Shown one piece after another: positions 33,767 to 42,847 of a stretch of 64,000 nucleotides of DNA; position 1 is the first letter of the stretch; each line of letters starts with the position of its first letter. The notes below the pieces were generated by a model. That model did no database searches, was not told where the DNA came from, and worked only from the letters and a program-made list of their open reading frames with translations. The DNA is from Prevotella sp. Its GTDB lineage: Bacteria; Bacteroidota; Bacteroidia; Bacteroidales; Bacteroidaceae. The position numbers were made by a program, and so were the translations under genes. The DNA lies in contig JAFZIY010000026.1 in assembly GCA_017554105.1 (NCBI GenBank), forward strand, positions 62,001 through 126,000. The letters are read 5' to 3'.

Positions 33767-36700
33767 TCACCTTACAACCTTAGTTGTTACGGTCTTTCCG
33801 TTCTCCAGTTTCTCAACCTTGAGCAGCACGCCCTTTGCAGAGTCGCTTACGCGTGCGCCCGCTACGTTATAATAGGTAGTGGAAACCACTTTGCCCTTCT
33901 CGGTGCTTACGCTTTCGATACCTGTAGCGACTTCAATGGTCTTTGCCTCACCGAAGCCACCACGAAGGTTGGCTGCACGGATAGTATAGACATCGTCGCC
34001 CTCAGCCTTACGCGGAGCCGAATGTGCCTCGCTGTCAGTATTGGTATCGAACGAAGTTTCAGTGGTAATACCCAACAGTTCATCGTTTATGAACAACGCA
34101 TATGCGATTGCATCATCAACAGGACTCCATGTGATAGTACCATCAGACATCTCTGCATCAGGAGCATCCATCTGTACTGTAAGCTCTGCAGGAGCCCAAT
34201 CAGCGAATACCTTATCGAGAGTGAAGTTAGCAGCCTGTGCGTCGGTAAGGATTGTCTCCATCGTAACGCCACCGGCATTTGTGAATGTTACAACATTGCT
34301 CTCTGGTGAGATAACGCTACCCGACTCGTCAACACTCTTGTACTCAACGAACTCAACTGGGTTGTTGTTGTTCATACCAGCCACTCTCCAGCGTGTGCTG
34401 ATGAGCTTGTCGTTGATAATAGTGGTGTTGAGATAAGCGGCACGCGGCTTGTTGTTCCATGCACGTCCCAAGTTGAAGCTTTCAGCCTCGTTCTCGATGG
34501 TACAGTTGTTGAATACATATCCGTACTGCTTGCCGTCCTTGGTAGAAGGAGCGGTGATGGTGCACTCGCCCGTACCGTTGGCATTGCGCTTCTCAACGAA
34601 GAGTTTCGACTTCTCCATGAAGAGAGTACCCTCACCGCAGATGAAGTCAACGGTTCCATGAATCTCGGAATCCTCCCAGTAGAAATTACCCTCGGCATTG
34701 TTGGTGTAGTATGTATCCTGATAAGAGAGCATACGCACGTTCTTGCAAACGGTGTTGTTACCCTTATCCTGCAAGCATACACCGCGACCGTCGCCGGCGA
34801 TGCCGTAGTAATCCCAGTTGTTCTTCAACGTCAGGTCTTGCATATAGAGATTGTTGCTGGTGTTAAGCAGCGTTGCCGTTACGGAGATGCCCTCAGCCTT
34901 TGGACTGTTCTCTATGATAGTACCCTCTGTGCTCTGTCCTATGATTGAGATGTTATTGCGTCCAATCTGTGTCAGACATGTCTGACCGAGGTTATAAGTA
35001 CCATTAGGCAGGAAGATGTAAACGCGTTCATCACCAGACATTCCGTTAGCAGCATCGATTGCATCGATGAAACTGCTTACGTCACCAGCCTTCACGGTGA
35101 TCCACTGTCCATCCTGCGCATAATTTGTTGTCGTAGTATTGACTATCTTCACGTTATGGATGTACATTTCGCCAGAAGCGACAAACTTCAGCGAAACCTT
35201 TCCTGCTGCACCCTCGTATGCGTATGTCTGCAACTCGCCATCGGTTGCCGATTTACCGTCAAGAGTACCAAGTGTATTGCCTTCTGCATCGAGCACGAGA
35301 ATATTTGTGCCGCTGCCATACTGACAAAGCGTAACATATATGGTAGCCTTTGGACCAACAAGCAGGTCAACCTGATCGTCATTGTAGAACGACCATCCGT
35401 GAGTTGTGTCGTGGAACTTGCACTTGCTGCCCTCCGTCGGGGTGAATGCCTCGTGGTCTTCTGCATAGAAGAACGGATCGGCAAGGTTGAAGGTGTACTT
35501 GCGGCTGTCGCTCGGACCTTCAATCTCGGTCTCTATAGCATACAGATTCACATCGGAGGTGATTACATCTGTGGTCTGGAACTTCTCGCCCACATAGTTG
35601 TTCTTGAACCATCCGCGTGCCTTGTAGCCTTCCTGTGCTCCCTCAACAGTTGCGATATCAACTGCAAACTCACCGATTGTCGCGTCTTCTTCCACTGTCT
35701 GAGTGTCTATCGCCGTTCCGTCAAGACCAATATAAGTCAAGGTGTAGTCAGGCTTCTGGGTAACACTCAGTATGTAGTTGATGCTCTCCTCGCCAGCAGT
35801 AACAGGTATCGTAACGGTGCAAGCCGTCTCACTGCCCTCGTATGTCACGGTTCCTACCTCACCACTTGCAGCAGTGATTTCGGTCAGAGGATTCTCTGCG
35901 CTTACCATTGCCTCTGTCTTCGACAGTTTAATGCTTCCTACATAGTCGGTACCGTCAATCTCGAACACGTCGTCAGCAGCATACTCCGTACCGTTCAGTT
36001 TGAACGATGCCAGGATAGGCATATCCTTTTCTGTTCCGCTGAGCGTTCCGTTGATGATAATGTCAGAGAAACCTATCTGTTTGTTGTTTGCAAGACCGTA
36101 AAGGTTAACCTGCAATCCGCACTGTCCTTCGGCCACCGTTGCACCACTGATTTCGTATGTGAAAGTGGAGAACTTGGCATCTGTATCAGTTTCATGTTTC
36201 TTCGATCCATCATTACGGTTCGGGCGCTGACCTGTTGCCAGAGTAACGGTCGTGTTATCCGGATTGATCCATGCAAAGTCGAGCAATCCGTCGTTTGTTC
36301 CGAAACGCGTTGCCGTAATACTTACGCTTGTCGGAGTGAAACTGAATCCCGGCTTCGGAATGATGATGAACTTGATTGCATTAGCCTCGGTTGCCGAGGT
36401 AATCTTCTCTGTCGGCTGGAACAATGTCTCAACCGGACTTTCCAGATCGTTCGGAGTCCTCTTTCCTGTGATTGTCAGGGCGTCGCCGTGAGTCACCTTG
36501 CTTGAGAGGAAGTAGGCTGCATCGTCGCCGAACTCTGCGGTCTGCTTCTCTGTTCCCTCATGGAATGGGAAGGTTGCAGTAACAGGCTCGTTGTCGAGTG
36601 TCACTGGTTCCTTCGGTGCCTTCAAGTCAACAGAGATGGAATAATAGTAGTTGTTATCGCTCATTGAAGTGATTGCAACATATCCCTGCTCAACATCGGC

Positions 36701-39700
36701 TAACTTTGCCTTATATGTATTCACGTCGTTTAGTACCGTCGTGTTGTTGCCGATGGCATAGAAAGAATAGTTAGGATATCCGTTTACCGTAACAACATCA
36801 TCAGTGCTCTGAACAGGAACTTTGAACACGGCACCCGTCCGCACCTGAATGTTGGTTCCATTATTATTACGGAATGTCGCACCGTTTGCCTCAACAGTCA
36901 TCTTGATGCCATCCTTGGCAACATCGTCAACCTTACCAGGGGTGGATGTTCCCGATAATGCCATGGTTGCTGCCATCACGTCACTATCACTGAAATCCCA
37001 TGTGGCAGTAACGTCTTCTGTCAGTGGGAATGGATCTGGGTCTTCCCCGCTAACTACTGGCAGAATGATGGTCAGGCTGTTCCAGTAGTTGCTGCTCACC
37101 TGTTCAATCTCGCAGGTTGCATCCTCAGCGGTAGCGGTATAGGTGATAACATTATTGCCTGTTCCCTGCTCACCGTTGAAGGTCATCGATGTACCCGTCC
37201 CGTCGTTATATGTGCTCACGGAGATGGTTGCATCCTTAGCAGAAGGAACAGTAACCTTGGTGCCAGTATTCACCTGGTGCCATCCTGTACCGTTAGCAGC
37301 GAACTTGCCTGATGTAGCATCAACATTTGCTGCAACGTCAATAGACTTTCCGTTTACTGTTGCCTGTGTCACCATGACACCTGTTATGCCCTCGAACTTG
37401 TACTGAGGATTGTCATTATATCCATTGAGAACGAAGTTAATTGTAACAGCAGCCTCACGGTCAGCAAGTCCCACCTCGTTGGCAGTATATACTGCGGTCA
37501 GTGTCATGTCAGCCTCTGGAGTGATTTCGTCTCCAACGTTATAGGTCGTCGTGCCGTCGTTCCAGCCTGTCAGCGTGTAACCTTCTTTATAGAGATAATA
37601 GTTCACTGGAGCCTTCACCGTGCTGCCTGCCTCCACCTCGACAGCAGCAGGAGCAGTGCCTGTTGCGCCATCACCAGCTGCGAATGTCACGTTATACTTC
37701 GTAACCTCTGCAGGGATGTCAGCGGGATCAATTGCCTCAACAGCGAAGTATGGGTTGTAGTTGGCATTGCTGAAGTGCAGTGTCGTTGGTTCGTTCACAC
37801 GGTAGTATGTTGAAACCACGTTGTCATGGTTGCTCATCCACTTGTCACCAACAGTGTTAAGTGTTGCAACTGTCTCGCCCTCTGCATTGGTAACCGTGAT
37901 GTCGTTACCGTAGTCGTGTGTGGCGTATGTAATCTTCACTGTGCCCTCAACGGGAACGCTTGCGGTGAAGTTTGAACTGCCGTAACTGCTGTGAACCTTA
38001 CCCTTGACAGTGGCTGCTGCTTCGTCAGCATTGTCGGTTGTACCAATGGTACCGTCTTCCGCCACGGTGATATACACATTACTTTGTGTCAGCACCTCAG
38101 GATGCTCCATTAGATTAAGTTTGATGTCGCGGAAACCTACAGGCTGCGGTTCTTCCACTTCCTCGGGAACAACAGTAGGAGCAATCTCACTATATATTAC
38201 ATTGTTTTTCTTGTAAGTGACGATTATTCCCGTAACATTATATTTCTTTGTTGCATCAAGAGAATACTCAAGACTAAACTTATTATAAATCTGTAATGTC
38301 TTGGTATCATCGGTATAGAAATTCGAGCCGTCGGCAACAGGAGTGACATCTTTTATAGTCACAAGTTGGCAGTAAGCACTAGCCTCTGATGCCTCTGCTG
38401 TGGTCATTACCACTGGCGTTGCCTCGCCTTCAGAAACCGTTACATTATCAAGGTTTGTAACACCTGATATCGGCTTAATCTCATAGATGCCGTTATAAGG
38501 AGAATTCGATGCAATAATCGTTCCGTTCAGAATCTGGCCTGCTGTAAAGGTAAGCCCAGACTTGAAGAAGTCCATAGCACCTGTAGCATCCTTGATATAA
38601 ACATCGTTCGTGCCATTGACATAAAGTACCTGCGCATCAGAAAGAGTAAGAGCTACATCAGTTCCGCTTGCAACATCAGCAAGACCAGCAATATTTGCCA
38701 CTGCTGTCGGGAAAGTATATGTGGCAGATGCTACTTCACTCGTTTCTTCACCACTTACGGCAATAGCCTTTACTGTAGTGGTTTCACTGATGGTTATAGC
38801 CGATGTATAAGCATTAGATGCAGAAGTCGGGTCTGTTCCATCAAGAGTATAATAAATATTTGCACCACTTGTAGTGCATGAAAGCGAAAGTTCAAATGGC
38901 TCATAGTATTTACCGCCACTTACAGAGAATGTCGGACTGGCAACTGTGATAGTTTCACCGCCACCGCCGCCACCTTCATCGGCCTTTATAACAATATCGT
39001 CAACATAAACACGTGGAGAACCTGAGAGTTTCAGTTGGGTATCTGTTGTCGCACCAGTTATATTCACCGTGTATTCAGCAAAATCAGCACCTAGGTCTGT
39101 AATACTAACATCTCCTGTTATTTCTCCGCCTCCAATAATCTCGACATTAATAGTTGTAGTAGATGCATTATAGCGTTTTGCCTTGTATGTAAGCACAGCA
39201 TTCGACGTAAAATCATCAGATTTCGGTGTAGTAATGCTACCATTAGCACTTGAACTACCTAATTTCACGAATCCTACTTCAGGAGACATCTTCTCTCCTA
39301 CCCACGTTCCATATTCATTTTCGTAATTGAACGAAGAACTGCTTTGTGTGGTAAGGTCATCAAAATCGGCTGCAACAATAACTCCTGACATGTCTTTCTT
39401 CGTTATTGTTGCTGTAACAGTTGAACTGTTATCCATTCCATCCTTCGTAGCATAAGCCGCGATGGTGGTGGTTTCAGTGATATCAAATGGTGCCGTATAG
39501 GTCTGCTCAGCACCGCCGTTCAATGTATAGATGATAGCCGCACCTTCAGTTTCTGTAGATATGGAAACTTCTTGGCTCTCAGTAGTAAACACGCTGCCAT
39601 TAGCAGGGGTGATGACAGGTGTCTTCACCTGCTCTAATCCACTTGTGGAATAAGCCACCTCAAGTTTCTTTACGTAAAAAGCCCCTTTCGTACTGCCAGT

Positions 39701-40183
39701 GTGTTCGTATTCAATAACGATGCTACCACTTCCAGAGCCAGTAAACTCATACTCTGTTGCACTTGATGCGATTTCCACGAACTCAGCACCGCCACAAGTA
39801 AACTTAGTGCCACCTACCGTTACCGTGAGGTGTGGTAAGGCTTTAGATCTTGCCTTTGCCGTAACCTTAACAGACGTGATTGTTCCAGGAATACCGTCAG
39901 CATCGGAAGTGAGCGTCATGCTCTCAGGAGCTTTACTATTGGAACCGATTTTCATTCCGTCTGCCGAATCTTTGTTGTAGTCAGAGTCACTTGTACCCCA
40001 ATCTACAGCCAAAGTCCAATCTACTCCGCTAAGATTTACCGTACCATCCTCGGTAAACGTCTTTTCTGTAGTTGAGAAAACGTGCACCCACGGATTAGTC
40101 AAATCATCTGCGAAGCCACTTGTGCTAAAGGCGAAAAGAGCCAATAAGCAAAGCGAAACGTACTTCAATAGTTGTTTTGCCAT
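33767..40183 (-). CDS. Giant exported multidomain pectinesterase (CE8)
   Basis: A 2138-residue protein with a signal peptide (LLKYVSLCLLALFAFSTSGF). The C-terminal catalytic domain (about 1690-1998) is pectin methylesterase: YQDTYYT (about 1823), GTVDFICGEG (about 1844, catalytic Asp) and GRAW (about 1905, Arg). In front are at least two chitobiase-like C-terminal-type domains (about 188 and 418), two InlB-type beta-grasp modules (about 826 and 1481) and several carbohydrate-binding-like beta-sandwiches. The end, YYNVAGARVSDSAKGVLLKV, resembles a secretion/anchoring tail. Typical CE8 enzymes have 300-450 residues. It sits beside susCD and would de-esterify homogalacturonan at the cell surface. 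Confidence 0.9.
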   Translation of the reverse strand: MAKQLLKYVSLCLLALFAFSTSGFADDLTNPWVHVFSTTEKTFTEDGTVNLSGVDWTLAVDWGTSDSDYNKDSADGMKIGSNSKAPESMTLTSDADGIPGTITSVKVTAKARSKALPHLTVTVGGTKFTCGGAEFVEIASSATEYEFTGSGSGSIVIEYEHTGSTKGAFYVKKLEVAYSTSGLEQVKTPVITPANGSVFTTESQEVSISTETEGAAIIYTLNGGAEQTYTAPFDITETTTIAAYATKDGMDNSSTVTATITKKDMSGVIVAADFDDLTTQSSSSFNYENEYGTWVGEKMSPEVGFVKLGSSSANGSITTPKSDDFTSNAVLTYKAKRYNASTTTINVEIIGGGEITGDVSITDLGADFAEYTVNITGATTDTQLKLSGSPRVYVDDIVIKADEGGGGGGETITVASPTFSVSGGKYYEPFELSLSCTTSGANIYYTLDGTDPTSASNAYTSAITISETTTVKAIAVSGEETSEVASATYTFPTAVANIAGLADVASGTDVALTLSDAQVLYVNGTNDVYIKDATGAMDFFKSGLTFTAGQILNGTIIASNSPYNGIYEIKPISGVTNLDNVTVSEGEATPVVMTTAEASEASAYCQLVTIKDVTPVADGSNFYTDDTKTLQIYNKFSLEYSLDATKKYNVTGIIVTYKKNNVIYSEIAPTVVPEEVEEPQPVGFRDIKLNLMEHPEVLTQSNVYITVAEDGTIGTTDNADEAAATVKGKVHSSYGSSNFTASVPVEGTVKITYATHDYGNDITVTNAEGETVATLNTVGDKWMSNHDNVVSTYYRVNEPTTLHFSNANYNPYFAVEAIDPADIPAEVTKYNVTFAAGDGATGTAPAAVEVEAGSTVKAPVNYYLYKEGYTLTGWNDGTTTYNVGDEITPEADMTLTAVYTANEVGLADREAAVTINFVLNGYNDNPQYKFEGITGVMVTQATVNGKSIDVAANVDATSGKFAANGTGWHQVNTGTKVTVPSAKDATISVSTYNDGTGTSMTFNGEQGTGNNVITYTATAEDATCEIEQVSSNYWNSLTIILPVVSGEDPDPFPLTEDVTATWDFSDSDVMAATMALSGTSTPGKVDDVAKDGIKMTVEANGATFRNNNGTNIQVRTGAVFKVPVQSTDDVVTVNGYPNYSFYAIGNNTTVLNDVNTYKAKLADVEQGYVAITSMSDNNYYYSISVDLKAPKEPVTLDNEPVTATFPFHEGTEKQTAEFGDDAAYFLSSKVTHGDALTITGKRTPNDLESPVETLFQPTEKITSATEANAIKFIIIPKPGFSFTPTSVSITATRFGTNDGLLDFAWINPDNTTVTLATGQRPNRNDGSKKHETDTDAKFSTFTYEISGATVAEGQCGLQVNLYGLANNKQIGFSDIIINGTLSGTEKDMPILASFKLNGTEYAADDVFEIDGTDYVGSIKLSKTEAMVSAENPLTEITAASGEVGTVTYEGSETACTVTIPVTAGEESINYILSVTQKPDYTLTYIGLDGTAIDTQTVEEDATIGEFAVDIATVEGAQEGYKARGWFKNNYVGEKFQTTDVITSDVNLYAIETEIEGPSDSRKYTFNLADPFFYAEDHEAFTPTEGSKCKFHDTTHGWSFYNDDQVDLLVGPKATIYVTLCQYGSGTNILVLDAEGNTLGTLDGKSATDGELQTYAYEGAAGKVSLKFVASGEMYIHNVKIVNTTTTNYAQDGQWITVKAGDVSSFIDAIDAANGMSGDERVYIFLPNGTYNLGQTCLTQIGRNNISIIGQSTEGTIIENSPKAEGISVTATLLNTSNNLYMQDLTLKNNWDYYGIAGDGRGVCLQDKGNNTVCKNVRMLSYQDTYYTNNAEGNFYWEDSEIHGTVDFICGEGTLFMEKSKLFVEKRNANGTGECTITAPSTKDGKQYGYVFNNCTIENEAESFNLGRAWNNKPRAAYLNTTIINDKLISTRWRVAGMNNNNPVEFVEYKSVDESGSVISPESNVVTFTNAGGVTMETILTDAQAANFTLDKVFADWAPAELTVQMDAPDAEMSDGTITWSPVDDAIAYALFINDELLGITTETSFDTNTDSEAHSAPRKAEGDDVYTIRAANLRGGFGEAKTIEVATGIESVSTEKGKVVSTTYYNVAGARVSDSAKGVLLKVEKLENGKTVTTKVVR

Positions 40184-40265
40184 AAAAGTTTGTTTTTAAG
40201 TTTTTAGTTATATTCTTTATGTTCTAGTAGTCTCGAGTATCCGCGAAAAGGTAATATTACGGATG

Positions 40266-40273
40266 CAAAAGTA
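40266..40273 (-). promoter_or_regulatory. Candidate -7 box for the pectinesterase gene
   Basis: TACTTTTG on the minus strand, 82 bp upstream of the ATG; no good -33 element. Confidence 0.5.
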
Positions 40274-40394
40274 GTAAAAAAAACGTAACAGTTTGGATTA
40301 TAAACATAAAAAGTGCCGCATTTCAACGAAAACGTTTGCGGATTAAATTTCACTTTTTTTCAATTAAAAACAATTACATTAGAATTATTATTTG

Positions 40395-40402
40395 TATATT
40401 TG
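40395..40402 (+). promoter_or_regulatory. Candidate -7 box for the small secreted protein gene
   Basis: TATATTTG, 48 bp upstream of the ATG at 40451. Confidence 0.55.
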
Positions 40403-40450
40403 CATCATTAAAAACTAAAGGCAATTATTATTAATCTAAAACAAACGAAT

Positions 40451-41119
40451 ATGAAGAAACTTTTTACTCTTATCGCCATCGCAATGATGGCAGTTGGTGC
40501 ACAGGCACAGACAATTACTTTTACAGAAACCGCAAGTGCTGGTAGCCTTGATGGCGTGGAGATTGGCTCTGATGGTTTTACAATCAAGGTTACCGACCCA
40601 GACAAAAAGGTTGTGATAGATGAAAACTCACAGTATTTTGGAACAGCAACAGAATACACTAATTACGGTTTACGTATCAACACTAAAGGAAAATCAACAT
40701 CTACAAAGAACTTTATAACTGTAAAAGTGCCTTCTGCAGGAAAATTGACTATTGCTGCACGCTCAGGAAAGAAAGGGGACACCACACGTACCCTTACTGT
40801 GAAGAAAGGAGACACCACATTGCTTGATGCTTTTGTTCTTGATGACAGCGATGCTGTTACAGTTAAAATCGGCGAAGAAGACAAGAGCGTTTTTCCTTAC
40901 GTTGACATTAACGTTACAGAAGCAGGCGAATACACTGTTTCATACGGAGCAGCCATTTACATCTATGCATTCATCTTTGAGGGCAGTACAACAGGCATCG
41001 AGTCTATAACGGCTGTTGAAAACGAGAACGCTCCGATGTACAACGTGGCAGGTCAGTTGGTTGACGATAACTACAAGGGTGTCGTAGTAAAGAACGGCAA
41101 GAAGTTCATTAATAAGTAA
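40451..41119 (+). CDS. Small exported beta-sandwich protein with Prevotella-type C-terminal tail
   Basis: A 222-residue protein: signal peptide MKKLFTLIAIAMMAVGAQAQ, one carbohydrate-binding-like beta-sandwich (about 22-175; NTKGKSTSTKNFITVKVPSA, LTIAARSGKKGD) and a linker to the tail MYNVAGQLVDDNYKGVVVKN ending GKKFINK. The domain resembles the accessory sandwiches in the divergent pectinesterase, and the tail resembles that enzyme's end. No catalytic residues are evident. It may bind pectin at the surface. It is divergent from the pectinesterase and possibly co-regulated. Confidence 0.75.
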   Translation: MKKLFTLIAIAMMAVGAQAQTITFTETASAGSLDGVEIGSDGFTIKVTDPDKKVVIDENSQYFGTATEYTNYGLRINTKGKSTSTKNFITVKVPSAGKLTIAARSGKKGDTTRTLTVKKGDTTLLDAFVLDDSDAVTVKIGEEDKSVFPYVDINVTEAGEYTVSYGAAIYIYAFIFEGSTTGIESITAVENENAPMYNVAGQLVDDNYKGVVVKNGKKFINK

Positions 41120-41178
41120 CACACAAAAGCTTAAGACAAATAGTAAAAAACAGATGCCTTATTATTAAGGTTAAAGAG

Positions 41179-41213
41179 AGACCCATTGGCGTGATGCCAA
41201 TGGGTCTTATTTT
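41179..41213 (+). terminator. Terminator after the small secreted protein gene
   Basis: AGACCCATTGGC / GCCAATGGGTCT perfect 12-bp stem with 4-nt loop, followed by TATTTTT. Confidence 0.85.
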
Positions 41214-41224
41214 TACTCGAATAA

Positions 41225-41367
41225 CCATCAATGAGACACCAACTCATATCAAACATCGGAACAAAGTTAATAACATAGTCGAACAAAGTTATTAAGATTG
41301 TTCAACTATGTTATTAACTTTGTTAAGCCACTTGGTACTTCTTGGAAACCAGTTAGTTACAAAAGGC
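41225..41367 (+). repeat. Dispersed intergenic repeat with three 22-bp iterons (copy 2)
   Basis: Iterons at 41256-41277, 41278-41299 and 41300-41321. They and the flanks match copy 1 at 14260-14402 in the same order and orientation. It starts 11 bp after a terminator and ends 7 bp before the phosphatase stop codon. Confidence 0.85.
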
Positions 41368-41374
41368 TATTTTT

Positions 41375-42661
41375 TCAGTCAGAACCACCCTCTGAAGAAG
41401 CCGCTGGCTGAGGTGCTGGAGCTGCCGGCTGAGCCGGTTCGTTAGTTGCTGCTGGCTTCGGTGCCGGTGCTTCAGACTTTGTCTCTGTTTGCTCTGCTGG
41501 CTTCGGAGTGGTTGTAGCACTTCCGCTGTTGTCATATAGCCAACTCGATGCGCTCTGCTCTTCCCTACTTCTCGTCGTGGGCTTCACCGGCTTAACCGCC
41601 TGTGGATTAGCCGTTTCAGGTTTCGCAATGGTGTCTTCCTTCTGAGCGGCTTCGGCAGTTGTTATCTGCGATGAAGTATTCACTGTGGAATCGGGAACTA
41701 CAGCCTCTTCCTTTGGTGTAGGATTGCTCGGACGGTTGGCGAAATAGTCATAGCCTAAGTATATCACAGCAAGTGCGAGTAGTGTGGCAATAAGATAGCT
41801 CAGCACCTTCCCGTAGTTGCGTTTCTTCTTCTCGGTGCCATAAGGTCCGTATGATATAGTGTCGCCAATGTCGCTTGACGAATAGTCATCGTCGCCGGCC
41901 TCAGCCATGACATTCTCCACATGCAGTACGTATGCTGAGTGGTTCTCGTTGTTGTCGATGGTAGCGGCAATGAGTTGCTTGCGCTTTTTCTCGTCGCTTC
42001 CCTTCTCAGAGAGCAGTTGTACCAGGTCCTCATCAGCAAGGTTCTCGAGCATTCCGCGCGTACATATAACGAAATAGTCGCCCTGACGCACATCACCGAT
42101 ATGCTGCACGCTGACACGTGGCTTCGTGGTTGAGTTGGCAAAGATAAGCCTTGACGAAGTAGTCTTCTGCCCTTCTGCCCCTTCCGCATCAGTCGATACG
42201 CCGCCAGAGACATCGCGCGAAACAAACTGAATAGCCTTGTTCGCCGTGCCATTGGCCGCTGTTGCGGAGTTGGGACGGATATGATAGATACGGCTGTCAC
42301 CAAGATATGCCGCCGTCACTCCACCGCGATGGAAATACAGGAAGGCAAATGAAGTGCCCTGACCTTCTGCCGCACCACCTTTCTTATTCAGTTCCTGACA
42401 GGCGTGGTCGAGTGCGTCACCCAACATGGATGAGGGGAAAGACTTATCGTACGATGTGTTGCGCCTGAGGTACGAGGCAACGCTGTTGCTGATGGTCTTG
42501 CTCGCAATGTTACCATTTGACTCAGACCCTGCACCGTCGCATACTATAAATAGACGGTCGTCGGCAGAGGCCGTACCGTAAGCTGGATAGAGACTGTCTT
42601 CCTGATTATTGCGCCTGCCTGTCTCGAAGATGGCCTGCGGCGAATACATTCTGTATTTCAT
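41375..42661 (-). CDS. PP2C-family (PPM) protein phosphatase-like protein with C-terminal membrane helix
   Basis: A 428-residue protein. PP2C core (about 1-260): the Glu-Asp pair in RRNNQEDS, FIVCDGAGSESNG, TSFAFLYFHRGGVTAAYLGD and SRIYHIR, and the final Asp-Asn in TIDNNENHSAYVL. The motif normally reading SDG is ICTRGMLENL, so one metal-coordinating Asp is replaced by Arg. A membrane helix (YLIATLLALAVIYLGYDYF) follows at about 287-305, then a Pro/Ala/Glu-rich tail. It probably acts on or senses phospho-Ser/Thr proteins, or is a non-catalytic relative. No kinase gene is adjacent. Confidence 0.85.
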   Translation of the reverse strand: MKYRMYSPQAIFETGRRNNQEDSLYPAYGTASADDRLFIVCDGAGSESNGNIASKTISNSVASYLRRNTSYDKSFPSSMLGDALDHACQELNKKGGAAEGQGTSFAFLYFHRGGVTAAYLGDSRIYHIRPNSATAANGTANKAIQFVSRDVSGGVSTDAEGAEGQKTTSSRLIFANSTTKPRVSVQHIGDVRQGDYFVICTRGMLENLADEDLVQLLSEKGSDEKKRKQLIAATIDNNENHSAYVLHVENVMAEAGDDDYSSSDIGDTISYGPYGTEKKKRNYGKVLSYLIATLLALAVIYLGYDYFANRPSNPTPKEEAVVPDSTVNTSSQITTAEAAQKEDTIAKPETANPQAVKPVKPTTRSREEQSASSWLYDNSGSATTTPKPAEQTETKSEAPAPKPAATNEPAQPAAPAPQPAASSEGGSD

Positions 42662-42735
42662 TATTCAGTAGTTTATTATGATTCCGAGTTTAAATGTCTG
42701 GAAGCATTTTACGCTTCCTTTCTCTTTTGTTGTTG

Positions 42736-42743
42736 CAAAGTTA
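42736..42743 (-). promoter_or_regulatory. Candidate -7 box for the PP2C-like gene
   Basis: TAACTTTG on the minus strand, 74 bp upstream of the ATG. Confidence 0.5.
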
Positions 42744-42779
42744 GTAAAAAATATAATATAAAAAACTTTTTATATAAAA

Positions 42780-42811
42780 AATTCTTCCTCTACGTATGCA
42801 GAGGAAGAATT
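42780..42811 (-). terminator. Terminator after the LRR/MBG protein gene
   Basis: AATTCTTCCTCT / AGAGGAAGAATT stem with 8-nt loop, followed on the minus strand by a T-rich run. Confidence 0.8.
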
Positions 42812-42847
42812 GTCATGATTCAAATAGATAGAAAAAGTGCTCAACTA

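Noticed and set aside
35156-36505. 449-codon plus-strand open frame
   Set aside because: It is antisense to the pectinesterase gene, Cys-rich, without domain or start context.
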